Shown here piece after piece: positions 8,266-18,219 of a stretch of DNA of 64,000 nt; the first letter of the stretch is position 1, and the number at the start of each line of letters is the position of its first letter. The translations under genes and the position numbers were made by a program. Where the stretch lies: contig NZ_WNZW01000010.1 in the NCBI RefSeq assembly GCF_009725165.1, positions 1 through 64,000 of the forward strand, written 5' to 3'. The notes beneath the pieces are model-generated. The model was not told the origin of the DNA. It saw nothing but the letters and a program-made list of their open reading frames with translations, and ran no database searches. This stretch comes from Paenibacillus woosongensis. Its GTDB lineage: Bacteria; Bacillota; Bacilli; Paenibacillales; Paenibacillaceae.

Positions 8266-10287
8266 GTGATCCAAGGTTGGCCGCGGTGGAACAATGCTTC
8301 CCGCAAATGGTTGTGGATATTAGTCGTAATTGGCATCGTTGCTTCTTTGCCGGTCATTTATCAGCGCATTCAGACGGAAGCATCGGCGAAGAAGGTAGAG
8401 TTTGTATTTAATTATCGCGGATTGTTGGAGGTAGCGTCATATCAGGCCGACCCAGCCGCATTCATGAACGAGCAGCTTGACCGCTTGAAGAATGCCGGGG
8501 TTGGCTCGATGGCCATGTTCGAGACGACTTTGGATGAACTGTCCAAAGCGCGCCGAATCATGCTGTTTACGTCTGCAGATGTAGCTAAGATGAATCAGGG
8601 CGTGATCGCCGAGAATGGAAATTATACGTATATCGCGTTTACGAACGAAGAGAATGACCGGCAGCTTAGACCTTTGATTGAGAAAGGGCTGCGCGATTTG
8701 GATATTGCAACATCCCCTTGGCAATATGGGGAGCAAGGCGGGTTGATCATTACAGCGGGACCCGAAGATGCAGTCCTTAAACCGCTTCTGGGAACGGACC
8801 CGATCGCTTTTGCTATGCTGCGGGACAAAGGCTTCAATATCGTACCGCGGCTTAGCGACAATGTTCCATTTAATGAAGAAGATGTAGATAAGCTGCTGTC
8901 TTTTTATAAAGATAACGGGGTAAAACGGATTATGCTCGACGGTGAAGGCGTTAAAGGCTACCGCGAGGATGAGGATAAGAACAGCGTCGAGACGATGGCA
9001 GCGCTGCTGAACAAGCATGAACTCGGCATCGTCGTTATCGAGAATATGAAGGTACAGCCTAAAGGTTTCCATAAAATCGCATATTTGACCGGCTATAATG
9101 CCGTACGTCTGTTCTCGCTGTCCGATACCGATGTGAATTTGGATAGGATGGTCGTTGCCGACAAGATCGCGCTTGCAACTAAGGACCGGAATATTCGCAT
9201 GATTTACTTCAATGCCGCTCCAAGCAAAGACTTGCAGAAAGGTGCGGTAACGAACCCTCTCGACAATATTATTCATACGCTTCTTGAGCCGGGGGATGCG
9301 GCACAGCGTGTGAAGGATAACGGCTTTGAGTTAGGACAGGCGGAGGCTTTTCAAGTGGTGGATAGCTCCTGGCAGACTTACTTGAAGGGCGTCGTCATCG
9401 TAGGCGGCGTAGCTTTCGTGGCGCTTCTGGTGTCCATTTTCGCCCCATCGCTGACGCTGGGCTCATTCCTGCTCGGATTGGTCGGTTCGGCGGGATTATA
9501 CGTTTTGAAGCCTACTTTGCTGGAACAGGCTCTCGCTTTATTTGTGGCCATCAGTGCACCGACGGTTGCAATGATTCTGGCGATCCGCAAGGTCAGGGAT
9601 CTGAGTCAGGCAATCCCAAGTATGTCTGCGGGCCGCAGGCTGTCGCATTCGCTGGTGCTGTATTTCAAAACGGCGGTACTATCGTTGTCCGCGGTACCAT
9701 TTATCATAGCCCTGCTTAATAACATTACCTACAGCTTGGTACTCAACCAGTTCCGCGGGGTTAGTCTGCTTCATTTGGCTCCGATCTTCTTGGTTGCTGT
9801 TTATATCATGTTGTATAAGGGTACTAACTTGGTGCAGGAATTGCGGGCCTGGATGCGCATGCCAATCACTCTCGTGATGGTTGTAGGAGCTGTCGTGCTT
9901 GGTGCAGCCGCGTTCTATTATTTGTCTCGCACAGGGAATGCAGGTACTCCGCTTCCGGGAGAAGCGGCATTCCGGTCAATGCTGGAGAATACATTTGGCG
10001 TTAGGCCGCGAAATAAAGAGTTTTTATTCGCGCATCCATTATTTATTGTAGGTATCTTTGCGGCGCTGCGTTACCGCTGGGCTCTGTACGCGATGATTGT
10101 TGCGGTCATCGGTCAGCTGTCGATGGTCGATACCTTTGCTCATATTCATACGCCAGCCGTGCTCTCGCTTATTCGCGGGTTGCTGGGATTAGGTTTAGGC
10201 TTGATCTTTGGACTGTTGGCCTTGCTGGTATGGTATATCCTTGAAAGGTGCTGGGAGAAATGGTCGCCACGTCTTCTCAAACCATAG
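8266..10287 (+). CDS. DUF5693-like polytopic membrane protein next to csaB
   Basis: Function unknown. The 673-aa protein has one N-terminal membrane helix (about residues 15-31), a large hydrophilic outer domain (about 35-370), and about eight hydrophobic segments from 375 to 660. I recognise the family by architecture and by its habit of preceding csaB in Paenibacillus and relatives. Start GTG 8266 sits six bases after GAGGAGGT. csaB begins inside its last codons, so the two are translationally coupled. That coupling suggests a job in synthesis, modification or export of the pyruvylated wall polymer, an inference without experimental support known to me. Confidence 0.72.
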   Translation: MIQGWPRWNNASRKWLWILVVIGIVASLPVIYQRIQTEASAKKVEFVFNYRGLLEVASYQADPAAFMNEQLDRLKNAGVGSMAMFETTLDELSKARRIMLFTSADVAKMNQGVIAENGNYTYIAFTNEENDRQLRPLIEKGLRDLDIATSPWQYGEQGGLIITAGPEDAVLKPLLGTDPIAFAMLRDKGFNIVPRLSDNVPFNEEDVDKLLSFYKDNGVKRIMLDGEGVKGYREDEDKNSVETMAALLNKHELGIVVIENMKVQPKGFHKIAYLTGYNAVRLFSLSDTDVNLDRMVVADKIALATKDRNIRMIYFNAAPSKDLQKGAVTNPLDNIIHTLLEPGDAAQRVKDNGFELGQAEAFQVVDSSWQTYLKGVVIVGGVAFVALLVSIFAPSLTLGSFLLGLVGSAGLYVLKPTLLEQALALFVAISAPTVAMILAIRKVRDLSQAIPSMSAGRRLSHSLVLYFKTAVLSLSAVPFIIALLNNITYSLVLNQFRGVSLLHLAPIFLVAVYIMLYKGTNLVQELRAWMRMPITLVMVVGAVVLGAAAFYYLSRTGNAGTPLPGEAAFRSMLENTFGVRPRNKEFLFAHPLFIVGIFAALRYRWALYAMIVAVIGQLSMVDTFAHIHTPAVLSLIRGLLGLGLGLIFGLLALLVWYILERCWEKWSPRLLKP

Positions 10288-11435
10288 TTATTTCTGGTTA
10301 CTACGGTTTTCGGAATATCGGGGACGAAGCCGTGCTGCAGTCGATTCTGAACGCTCTTCGGGAAGAGAGCGAGGCGGAAGGGCTTAGAATCGAACCTGTC
10401 GTCTTGTCGATCGATCCGGAATGGACGGAGCGGACCTACGGAGTCAAGGCCGTACACCGGATGAAATTTAGTGAAGTAAGGGACGCTATCAAGAATAGCA
10501 GCGGCCTTATTAGCGGCGGGGGTAGCCTGCTGCAGGATGCGACAGGGGTAAAGACGATTCCCTATTATTTGGGTATCGTCAAGCTGGCGCAGTGGCTGCG
10601 GAAGCCGACCTTCGTCTATGCTCAAGGGATCGGGCCGGTGAATCGGAGAATGTTCCGCCCTTTAATCGCCTCGGTATATCGCCGCTGTGAGTACGTCTCT
10701 GTCCGCGATGTCGAATCATCGGCATTGCTGCGCGATATTGGCATTCCCAAGAACATGATCGAAGTCGTTCCCGATCCGGTCATGGGGTTATCTCTGCCTG
10801 GGGCAGATTCAAGGGAAGACAATGCAGTATCGGGCTTCGGTAGGGTAGCGGGAAGTGAAGAAGGAGCAGCCGCCTCCGGTAAGCGAGAACTTCCGGTTCT
10901 TGGCGTCTCCGTCCGTTTCTGGAATCCGCAGCGGACAGAGCTGATGAAGCTGGCTGAAGGCCTGGATGCGCTGCTAAGCAGAATGGCTCTGCACATTCGG
11001 TTCCTGCCGTTTCATTACCCAGGTGATGATGAAGCTTCCCGCTTCGTGATGAACATGTTAAGTCATGCCGGGGATCATGGCAGCGAAATCAGCATCGCGC
11101 CCCAGAGCGAGACTCCGCTGGAGATGCTGGAGGAAGTGAGCCGATGTGAATTGTTGATCGGGATGAGGCTTCATAGCCTCATCTATGCGGCTTCGCAAAA
11201 TGTGCCGATGCTGGGCATCTCGTATGATCCCAAAATTGATCATTTCCTCGGCCGGCTTGGCAGTGTTCCTGTGGGGAGCAGCGCTGATCTCGATCATCGC
11301 ATCGTAGCCGCCCAGAGCGAGCGGCTGCTGTCCGACCGGGAGGGCTGGCTCGCATCGCATGCGGCACAGCTTGAGGCATTACGGCGAGAGGCGCAGCTTC
11401 CGGCAAAACGAATCGTGGAATATTTACGAAAGTAA
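10260..11435 (+). CDS. csaB: Polysaccharide pyruvyltransferase CsaB
   Basis: CsaB adds a pyruvate ketal to a sugar of the secondary cell wall polymer; SLH domains bind that group, so CsaB is needed to hold S-layer proteins on the wall. The 391-aa product begins with a Rossmann-like signature (VISGYYGFRNIGDEAVL), has SGGGSLLQD (about residue 83) and ends with the family motif IGMRLHSLIYAASQNVPMLG followed by YDPKI. A GTG at 10248 is possible, but AAAGGTG at 10244 is better spaced for ATG 10260. It overlaps the upstream gene by 28 bp and is followed 14 bp later by tagA. Three SLH proteins lie 2-17 kb downstream. Confidence 0.93.
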   Translation: MVATSSQTIVISGYYGFRNIGDEAVLQSILNALREESEAEGLRIEPVVLSIDPEWTERTYGVKAVHRMKFSEVRDAIKNSSGLISGGGSLLQDATGVKTIPYYLGIVKLAQWLRKPTFVYAQGIGPVNRRMFRPLIASVYRRCEYVSVRDVESSALLRDIGIPKNMIEVVPDPVMGLSLPGADSREDNAVSGFGRVAGSEEGAAASGKRELPVLGVSVRFWNPQRTELMKLAEGLDALLSRMALHIRFLPFHYPGDDEASRFVMNMLSHAGDHGSEISIAPQSETPLEMLEEVSRCELLIGMRLHSLIYAASQNVPMLGISYDPKIDHFLGRLGSVPVGSSADLDHRIVAAQSERLLSDREGWLASHAAQLEALRREAQLPAKRIVEYLRK

Positions 11436-11449
11436 GGGAGAGCATTGGC

Positions 11450-12202
11450 GTGGAAGGCGATAACAACATCGTAACGATTTTTGGGATTCCTTTTTCCAAA
11501 TGGGGGATGCAGGAGACCGTTCAATATTTGACCGGCGCGATATCCGCCCGCAAACCGCATCAAGTGATTACCGCAAACCCGATTATGGTGATGGCCGCTC
11601 TGGAGAATCCCTCCTATAAGCAAATGATGCAGCAAGCGGATCTGATTGTGCCCGACGGCTCGGGTGTGGTGTGGGCGTCGCGTGTCGGCGGCGATCCGGT
11701 CGCGGAACGGGTGGCGGGTTTTGACCTTCTGCATGAGCTGATGAAGGAAGGAGAGCGTCATCGCTGGAGAGTTTATTTGCTAGGGGCGAGCCCGGAAGTC
11801 GTGAAAGAGGCGGCGAACCGGCTCAAGATGCAATATCCGGGAACGGAAATTGTAGGCTATCGGGACGGATATTTCGGCCCGGAGCAGGATGATGAGGTTA
11901 TAGAGGGAATTCGCAGAACCAGCCCGGATCTCCTGTTTGTTGCTCGCGGGGCGGATACACAGGAGCCATGGATCGCTAAACACAAGCAGCGTCTTGCCGT
12001 GCCTGTCATGATGGGCGTGGGCGGCAGCTTCGACGTCATATCCGGCCGGACCAAACGCGCCCCAAAGGTGTTCCAGAAGCTTCGGCTTGAATGGTTATAC
12101 CGCCTGATAAAGGAGCCAACCCGGTTCCGTAGAATGCTTGCGCTGCCGAAATTCGCAGTACGCGTGCTGCGTGAGAGAGGAAATCTTACGAAATCGCGGT
12201 AA
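11450..12202 (+). CDS. tagA: WecG/TagA/CpsF-family glycosyltransferase
   Basis: TagA-type enzymes (GT26) add N-acetylmannosamine to the lipid-linked GlcNAc made by TagO, completing the linkage disaccharide of wall polymers. The 250 residues show the family core TANPIMVMAALENPSY, LIVPDGSGVVWASR and GVGGSFDVISGRTKRAP, and the basic amphipathic C-terminus (about 215-250) that docks these enzymes to the membrane. The usual GxPxQE motif reads GADTQEPW, so Pro is Asp here. GTG 11450 follows AAGGGAG. It is probably co-transcribed with csaB. Confidence 0.92.
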   Translation: MEGDNNIVTIFGIPFSKWGMQETVQYLTGAISARKPHQVITANPIMVMAALENPSYKQMMQQADLIVPDGSGVVWASRVGGDPVAERVAGFDLLHELMKEGERHRWRVYLLGASPEVVKEAANRLKMQYPGTEIVGYRDGYFGPEQDDEVIEGIRRTSPDLLFVARGADTQEPWIAKHKQRLAVPVMMGVGGSFDVISGRTKRAPKVFQKLRLEWLYRLIKEPTRFRRMLALPKFAVRVLRERGNLTKSR

Positions 12203-12250
12203 ATAAGTGACTTTTGGAGGAATTAGGCGCAATATTGCTTTTTTACGGAC

Positions 12251-12280
12251 TTGGTGATTTACTTTTAAACAGAGTATAAT
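12251..12280 (+). promoter_or_regulatory. Sigma-A promoter of tagO
   Basis: TTGGTG (12251-12256), 18 bp, TATAAT (12275-12280). The -10 is perfect. The start would be near 12287, about 30 nt before the ATG. Confidence 0.6.
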
Positions 12281-12316
12281 TCATTCCGGGTATAACAATT
12301 GGGGGTTGAATTTTAC

Positions 12317-13438
12317 ATGTGGCTAATATACATCATCGGGTTTGTTGTGTCGCTCGGCCTGGCGCTGGGTTTGACGCCGCTCGTCAAGAAGTTTGCTGTT
12401 AAGACGGGCACCGTGGACGTTCCTAATGCGCGGAAGGTGCATACGAAAGTCATGCCGAGATTGGGCGGACTGGGAATATATTTGGCATTTATCGTTGCTT
12501 TTTTTATCGTGTTCCCGTTTATTCCGGAAGCATTCTCCGTGCGTGAAGCGAACTTCGTTAAAGCGTTTTTGGTTGGCGGGACGATGATTCTGCTGCTTGG
12601 CGCGCTGGACGATCGCTTCGATCTGTCTGCCAAATTGAAGTTTCTTGTGCAAATTGCTACGGCGTGTGTTGTCGTATTCGGTTTTGATATCAAGCTGGAA
12701 TTCGCCAATATTCCTTTTCATTCATATTCATCGGTAGAGAGCTGGATCGCTATCCCGTTCACCATTCTCTGGATCGTCGGCGTCACGAACGCCATTAATC
12801 TGATTGACGGCCTGGACGGCTTGGCGGCAGGGGTATCGGCGATTGCTATTGGCACGATTGCAGTCATGGCCTTTCTTATGGGGAATGATGTTGTGGCGCT
12901 GCTGTGCCTGCTTCTGCTTGGCAGCATTATCGGATTTCTGTATTTCAATTTTCACCCGGCCAAAATATTCATGGGTGATTCAGGTGCGCTCTTCTTGGGC
13001 TTTAGCCTGGCGCTGCTCTCGCTCCTCGGTTTTAAGCAGATTGCGATCGTATCGTTCTTGACGCCGCTCATCTTGATCGGCGTACCCTTATCAGATACGC
13101 TGTTTGCCATCGTGCGCCGCTGGGTGCAGAAGAAGCCAATTTTTTCACCGGATAAAGGCCATTTGCATCATTGTCTTCGCGAGCTTGGATTTTCCCATCG
13201 TCAGACGGTGCTGATCATCTACGGTATCGCGGCGTTCTTCGGGGTGCTGGCCATTATTCAATCGTCGGCAGCGATGTACAATGCGAACTGGGTTACGTTC
13301 GTCGTCATCTGCATCATGGTCTTCTTCCTGCAAATCGGCGCCGAGGTCATCGGGCTGATCGGCAAGACCAAGCGCCCGCTGCTTGATTTTTTTGCCCGTC
13401 TGCGTATGAAGGCCAATGCGGAACGCGGCTCGAAGTAA
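12317..13438 (+). CDS. tagO: Undecaprenyl-phosphate GlcNAc-1-phosphate transferase TagO
   Basis: TagO/WecA moves GlcNAc-1-phosphate from UDP-GlcNAc to undecaprenyl phosphate, the first membrane step of wall teichoic acid or secondary wall polymer synthesis. The 373-aa protein has about ten or eleven membrane segments and the catalytic loops of the MraY/WecA superfamily: LGALDDRFD (about residue 94), NAINLIDGLDGLAAG (about 157), KIFMGDSGALFLGF (about 216) and DKGHLHHCLRELG (about 279). ATG 12317 follows GGGGGTT; an in-frame TTG at 12299 lacks a site. With tagA and csaB it makes a compact SLH-ligand pathway. Confidence 0.95.
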   Translation: MWLIYIIGFVVSLGLALGLTPLVKKFAVKTGTVDVPNARKVHTKVMPRLGGLGIYLAFIVAFFIVFPFIPEAFSVREANFVKAFLVGGTMILLLGALDDRFDLSAKLKFLVQIATACVVVFGFDIKLEFANIPFHSYSSVESWIAIPFTILWIVGVTNAINLIDGLDGLAAGVSAIAIGTIAVMAFLMGNDVVALLCLLLLGSIIGFLYFNFHPAKIFMGDSGALFLGFSLALLSLLGFKQIAIVSFLTPLILIGVPLSDTLFAIVRRWVQKKPIFSPDKGHLHHCLRELGFSHRQTVLIIYGIAAFFGVLAIIQSSAAMYNANWVTFVVICIMVFFLQIGAEVIGLIGKTKRPLLDFFARLRMKANAERGSK

Positions 13439-13500
13439 TGAGGGAACTGCTATTTTTCGAGGCTTTTGGAATTGTATAACTGATAAACATTTTATGACTG

Positions 13501-13546
13501 GACAACCTGTGCACATGCAGAAGCATGGCAAGGTTGTCTTTTTTTT
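13501..13546 (+). terminator. Terminator after tagO
   Basis: GACAACCT (13501-13508) and AGGTTGTC (13531-13538) pair perfectly, with an inner CATGC/GCATG hairpin, followed by eight T. The rest of the 319-bp gap up to the next gene is AT-rich; I see no further element in it. Confidence 0.88.
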
Positions 13547-13757
13547 GTTCAATTGCTTATGTTCTCGGCAGACCTTCTATTGGTTCTTTCCAGGCTGAAA
13601 GAGTGGATAATTTGTAGAAATGAAAGAAAGTGTAAAATACTTTTTGCGTATCTTCTAAATATTTAAGGGTTTGGCACCGATAATTAAAATATGTGATGAA
13701 TAGGGGCGATCCAGCACTATTTACAAATGCAAACCAAAGCAAAGGAGAGATTACTGC

Positions 13758-16700
13758 ATGCAGCGCTTTAAAAAGTCATTCGTGTGGCTGGCCTTAATGT
13801 CTTTAATTATTGGACTTGTTCCAGTAGGCCTGACACAAACTGTGGAGGCGGCGACACCGCCATCCTACTTTATTCCAGATGACCTTAAGCTTCAAAGCAC
13901 AAACTCGCTAGATTTGAACAGTACTGACCCGGTACTGGGATTAAGCAGACAAAGCGTCCGCGTTTCGTCTACTGAAAACTTTCTGGTAGATGGGACTTAT
14001 AATCAGGTAAGCGCCGATCTGGAGGTAACAGTTCAGCAGCTGAACTCGACGTCTTCCGGCGGTTGGGCTCCTGACAGCACTCGGATCATCACGGACAGAA
14101 TCACGGATAACGGGAATAATCGTTTCTCGGTTAATCTCCGCCTGTTCTCTGGCTACAACAAGGTTACATTCTCCGGGAGCCAGGGCAATAATAAACGTTC
14201 CGATACGTTCTATATTTTATATGACCGGGTTCCAACTTTGGTGAGTGCCAATGTCTTGTATCCGGGAGGCGGCTCCAGCCCGGTCAGCTTAAATGAAGAT
14301 GCAAGAGCAGTCGTCTCTAACAGCCGGATTATCGTTAGAGGTAATTATGAAAATGCCACGAAAATCACACTTGATATTGGCGATGGCAACGGCGGTCAAC
14401 AAGCGACGCTGATCGATAGCCAAAAGGAGTTTTTCTCCAGCTATATAGATCTTAAACCAGGCTTGAATACGCTAACGATTGCTGTTGAGAACGAGACGAG
14501 TAAAGTTACGGTGACCAGAGAGCTGTATTTCTTTGACGAGAATCAGCCTTTCGTAGAGCTCGGTCTGAAGCACTCGGCTTATGCCGACCCAATTGATCTA
14601 TTGGGTCAAACTATCCCTTCGGTTGCCCAGGCACCGGATAGCGCGGCTCTGACCGGTCAAGTGCTGATTCCATATAAGTCTGTTCCGTTTGACGGAAACA
14701 ATGAACTATTTGTGGAAGTAAACGGGACCGCCCCTGTTTCGCTGACGGCAACGGCTTCAGAGGATTTGATCATTCCGGGAGCTGATGGGCAGACGCCAAC
14801 TTATCGCTTGGTCACATTTACGACGAACGGCGATTTTACGTTTGACGGCACCGGTCTGCAAAATATTGAAGTAGCGATTACTTACGGTCCTTCCCCGACG
14901 GACAGATATGAAGCGAGCAAACGGGCTTCCTTTAAATATCTGCCAGGGCAAATGACGATTAAAAACATGTATTTACTGGAAGGCTATGACGGCAATACTG
15001 CAAACTACGGCTTGGCTACCAAGAAGCCGCTTAACAATTCCCAGGTAAGTTCTTCTGAGTTCTACATCCTGGTCGAAAGCGATGCGCCGATTGGAAGCAC
15101 GCCGGCATTGAAGGGAACCTATCTACCACTAAGCACGAGAGATGTCACTTTAACTTATGCAGCTCAACCAGGCGGATTGACGAACCAGGCTGTTTATAAG
15201 GTGTCAGGCTTCTCGAGCGGTACGCAGCAAGTACGCTTTTACTTTGATGGTTCTGTAGATGCTTACTACAACGCTTATATTTCCTATGTTTCAAGAAGCA
15301 GAATTTACGTGACAGATTTGCTTGACGGCCAGACAATTCAGCTGGATTCAAGCTCGTCTACAGGGAGAGTCATTTCGTTAAACGGCCAATATATCGGCTT
15401 TGGAAATGACGGGACATCTACGCATAACTTCTACAACCAGGTCTTTGTGAACGGCGTAGAACAGCTGCCGGGCAACCAAGGGAACTGGCTGAATGAAACT
15501 TCAGGTGCGTTTAAGCTTGATTTTAACGTAGATAATAATGGGCCGCTGTATTACGGTCAGAACACTATTGTGTTAAAAGGTAAAACGACGGGGGCGAATC
15601 CTACGGGAACTACGCCAACGGAAATTACAGAGACAATCCGCTTCTTTATTATCGATACGAACGTTTCTACGATAGAGAAGTTTATCCCTGTTGCCGCACC
15701 GGTGGTTAGCACGGATCGTCCTGTATTCTATGAGAATTTTGGCAGCAACAATTTAAGCAAAATTTTTGAGCAGGCTACAGACTTTACACCAACGGATGAA
15801 GGATTTGCCACGGGCAGAACGAGCTATGATCTAGTTCTTCATGGAGGCGGCGCTGAAAGAGTCGAGCTTTATAGCGGGTCGACGCTCATGTTCAGCTTTG
15901 ATATTGATACGAATCAGGCTAACAATCACCATGTTGGTTCTACTTATGGCAGCAATGGCCTGATTTACGACTTCTCCGGGGACCAGAACAACTTTATTTT
16001 CCGGATCCGGGACATCAAGTTTGACAAGGATATTTCAGCAGCGCATATTTACAACCTGGATTTGATCAACAGAACAGGCTCACGCACATCACAAAAGCTG
16101 GAAGTGAAGCGTGAAGTATCTGCGTTCCGTATTCTGGCACCTCAACCTACCGTCGGCAATGATATTATCGTGAACCGCAACTTCGTTCGCTTTGATATCG
16201 AAGCAGAGGGCGCGACGAGCGTGAAAATCGGCAAGGAACAGGCGATGAAGCGCACGGATCTGCCAGCTGATGCAACTAGCCGCTTTGTCCTGGATTATGT
16301 CGGCCTGAAGAAGGATGGCTGGACCACGATTAAAATTGAGATTGATCGTAACGGTGTTAAGTCCAGTACGGACGTTAGAGTTTACTATGCAAGCGCCGTT
16401 GCCATAGACTCGCAATTCATGGCAGAGAAAGTAAGCAATAAATACAGTGTCTTTAATAAGAAATTGGAATTGTCTTTCCCTAAAGGAACCGTGCTGCAGA
16501 ATGCTGTAGTACCTAAAAATACGGTTGTGAAGTTCTATCCAGACAACAAGCTGTTGTTCGGGATTGCAGATCCGACGGACGGCGTTGTCGAAAGAAGAAA
16601 CGACTATGGTAACATTATCTTTGATCCGCTTAGCGGAGAAGATAGCGGATATCGCAAAATCGGCAAGCCTGATTATGAAGTCAGCTTGTTCAACATGAAT

Positions 16701-17705
16701 GCAAACACATTCAACTTTATCAGAGTGTCCGACATTTATTGGATCAGCGGCGGAGTCGGCGAGCTTGGCAATTCACCTTCCATGAACGGATTGCCTCCAT
16801 ATTCCTCGTGGTATTCGTATCCATCCACGGATAGCCATGAACCGATCAGCTTTATGGGAGTAGATGCAACCCGCAGATTGAAGCCGTCTCAACGCGGTGA
16901 ATTAACGCTGGCGTTTGATCCTAACGTAGTTGATGCTGCTGGTACGGCTATTACAGTGTTCCGTTTGACGGACGGCGGTGTATGGGAGAATATCGGCGGT
17001 GAAGTGGATACGAAGAAAGGAACCATCACCGTTCCATTTGATCAATTTGGTTACTATAAAGTCATGAAGCTGAGAAGCAGCTATAAAGACATCACCAACC
17101 ATGGCTGGGCGCGTGAAGTGTTGAATGCCCTATACTCCAAAGGTATCATGATGAACAATGGACTACGTTCCGATTCGTTTGGTACAGACGATACGATCAA
17201 ACGCGGCGAATTCGCCACACTGTTGGTCAAGGGATTGAATCTACCATTGAACTATGACGACAATCAAACGTTCTTTGACGTCGTTCCAGCGGCGAAGACC
17301 AATACGTGGTCCTATGCCTATATTGAAACAGCTGCAAGGGCTGGTATCATTTCTGGCCTTGGCGAAGGTTATTTCGGAGTAGACGAAGACCTGACTAGAG
17401 AGCAGGCGGCGATTATGATTGCCAGAGCGTTGAGACTGAAGCTTGATGCTAACGACACTAAGCTGCAATCCTCATTAGCGAAGACATTTATGGATTCGTC
17501 GCGGATCGATGTTTATGCCCGTCCAGCAGTGCAGGCTGTCTATAAAGCCAAGATTATGACGGGTACGCCGGTTACCGTTCCAGGACAGAAGAAGAGTTCG
17601 CTTAACTTCAATCCTAAGAGCCCGATGACCCGCGCAGAAGCAGGGAAGATTACGGTAGAGCTTCTTAAGAAGAGTACGAAGATTTTCCCTAAAAACTTAA
17701 GCTAG
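13758..17705 (+). CDS. Large secreted SLH-domain surface protein (1315 aa)
   Basis: The protein has a typical signal peptide (MQRFKKSFVWLALMSLIIGL..., cleavage probably after VEA near residue 31), a long beta-rich body and three SLH domains at the C-terminus (about residues 1107-1305), with recognisable cores ITNHGWAREVLNALYSKGI, KRGEFATLLVKGL, REQAAIMIARAL and TRAEAGKITVELL. SLH domains bind pyruvylated wall polymer, so the protein should sit on the cell surface. The body has no enzyme motif that I can identify. ATG 13758 follows AAAGGAGAG. It is the first of three SLH genes after csaB-tagA-tagO. Structural, adhesive or binding roles are all possible. Confidence 0.88.
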   Translation: MQRFKKSFVWLALMSLIIGLVPVGLTQTVEAATPPSYFIPDDLKLQSTNSLDLNSTDPVLGLSRQSVRVSSTENFLVDGTYNQVSADLEVTVQQLNSTSSGGWAPDSTRIITDRITDNGNNRFSVNLRLFSGYNKVTFSGSQGNNKRSDTFYILYDRVPTLVSANVLYPGGGSSPVSLNEDARAVVSNSRIIVRGNYENATKITLDIGDGNGGQQATLIDSQKEFFSSYIDLKPGLNTLTIAVENETSKVTVTRELYFFDENQPFVELGLKHSAYADPIDLLGQTIPSVAQAPDSAALTGQVLIPYKSVPFDGNNELFVEVNGTAPVSLTATASEDLIIPGADGQTPTYRLVTFTTNGDFTFDGTGLQNIEVAITYGPSPTDRYEASKRASFKYLPGQMTIKNMYLLEGYDGNTANYGLATKKPLNNSQVSSSEFYILVESDAPIGSTPALKGTYLPLSTRDVTLTYAAQPGGLTNQAVYKVSGFSSGTQQVRFYFDGSVDAYYNAYISYVSRSRIYVTDLLDGQTIQLDSSSSTGRVISLNGQYIGFGNDGTSTHNFYNQVFVNGVEQLPGNQGNWLNETSGAFKLDFNVDNNGPLYYGQNTIVLKGKTTGANPTGTTPTEITETIRFFIIDTNVSTIEKFIPVAAPVVSTDRPVFYENFGSNNLSKIFEQATDFTPTDEGFATGRTSYDLVLHGGGAERVELYSGSTLMFSFDIDTNQANNHHVGSTYGSNGLIYDFSGDQNNFIFRIRDIKFDKDISAAHIYNLDLINRTGSRTSQKLEVKREVSAFRILAPQPTVGNDIIVNRNFVRFDIEAEGATSVKIGKEQAMKRTDLPADATSRFVLDYVGLKKDGWTTIKIEIDRNGVKSSTDVRVYYASAVAIDSQFMAEKVSNKYSVFNKKLELSFPKGTVLQNAVVPKNTVVKFYPDNKLLFGIADPTDGVVERRNDYGNIIFDPLSGEDSGYRKIGKPDYEVSLFNMNANTFNFIRVSDIYWISGGVGELGNSPSMNGLPPYSSWYSYPSTDSHEPISFMGVDATRRLKPSQRGELTLAFDPNVVDAAGTAITVFRLTDGGVWENIGGEVDTKKGTITVPFDQFGYYKVMKLRSSYKDITNHGWAREVLNALYSKGIMMNNGLRSDSFGTDDTIKRGEFATLLVKGLNLPLNYDDNQTFFDVVPAAKTNTWSYAYIETAARAGIISGLGEGYFGVDEDLTREQAAIMIARALRLKLDANDTKLQSSLAKTFMDSSRIDVYARPAVQAVYKAKIMTGTPVTVPGQKKSSLNFNPKSPMTRAEAGKITVELLKKSTKIFPKNLS

Positions 17706-17713
17706 TTATTTGA

Positions 17714-17750
17714 AGAGCCTTGCCCGTGATGCGGGAAGGCTCTCTTTTTT
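17714..17750 (+). terminator. Terminator after the 1315-aa SLH gene
   Basis: AGAGCCTT and AAGGCTCT pair, with CCCG/CGGG inside around GTGATG, followed by CTTTTTT. Confidence 0.92.
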
Positions 17751-17764
17751 CCAATTACAACATT

Positions 17765-17793
17765 TTGTAATTTGTTGGGGATTACGTTACAAT
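17765..17793 (+). promoter_or_regulatory. Sigma-A-like promoter of the 113-aa gene
   Basis: TTGTAA (17765-17770), 17 bp, TACAAT (17788-17793): good -10, partial -35, ideal spacing, about 40 nt before the start of transcription reaches the ATG at 17841. Confidence 0.55.
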
Positions 17794-17840
17794 AACAAAT
17801 GAAGTAGTAGACATTTTAGCAAAAGGGTGAATATGGACAG

Positions 17841-18182
17841 ATGAAACCGATCCTATCGAAGGCTCAGCTAGGCTATATGAAAGCAAAGACAAAATTCGAG
17901 GATAAATCGAAAGTTTTGGAGAAAAGAATCGAAGAAGCGGCTAAAGTCCAAGAGGTAACTCAGGAAGTGATGGAAACTCTAGTAGTAGAAACTGGATTCC
18001 ATGAAGCATTCAACGCGCTGCGCGATGCTGAGAATGAGCTGATCGATTGGTCGCATATGACAATGAAGCATGAGAAGACCTACAAGGACAACAAGAAAGC
18101 AATTGAAGATATGTATGCGAAACTCAATACAGATCCTCAAATGCGTGCCCGGATTATCCAGCTGGCCATGAAGGTTAGATGA
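17841..18182 (+). CDS. Small helical protein of unknown function (113 aa)
   Basis: I do not recognise this family. The 113 residues are rich in Lys, Glu and Ala with heptad-like spacing (for example KFEDKSKVLEKRIEEAAK and HEKTYKDNKKAIEDMYAKL), no signal peptide and no Cys, so a cytosolic helical or coiled-coil protein is likely. The ribosome site is weak: AAAGGGTG at 17821-17828 lies 12 bases before the ATG. It sits alone, with its own promoter and a hairpin behind, between two SLH genes. Proximity alone does not show a link to the S-layer. Confidence 0.65.
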   Translation: MKPILSKAQLGYMKAKTKFEDKSKVLEKRIEEAAKVQEVTQEVMETLVVETGFHEAFNALRDAENELIDWSHMTMKHEKTYKDNKKAIEDMYAKLNTDPQMRARIIQLAMKVR

Positions 18183-18219
18183 TAACTTTATAATGGAATA
18201 ATCTCTCTATTCTTAGAAG

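Noticed and set aside
8437..9276. A 279-codon minus-strand frame in the DUF5693-like gene
   Set aside because: It is antisense to a well-supported membrane protein and has no start signal.
12228..12247. GCAATATTGC with a T-run after tagA as a terminator
   Set aside because: The palindrome leaves no room for a stable loop; at most a three-pair stem forms.
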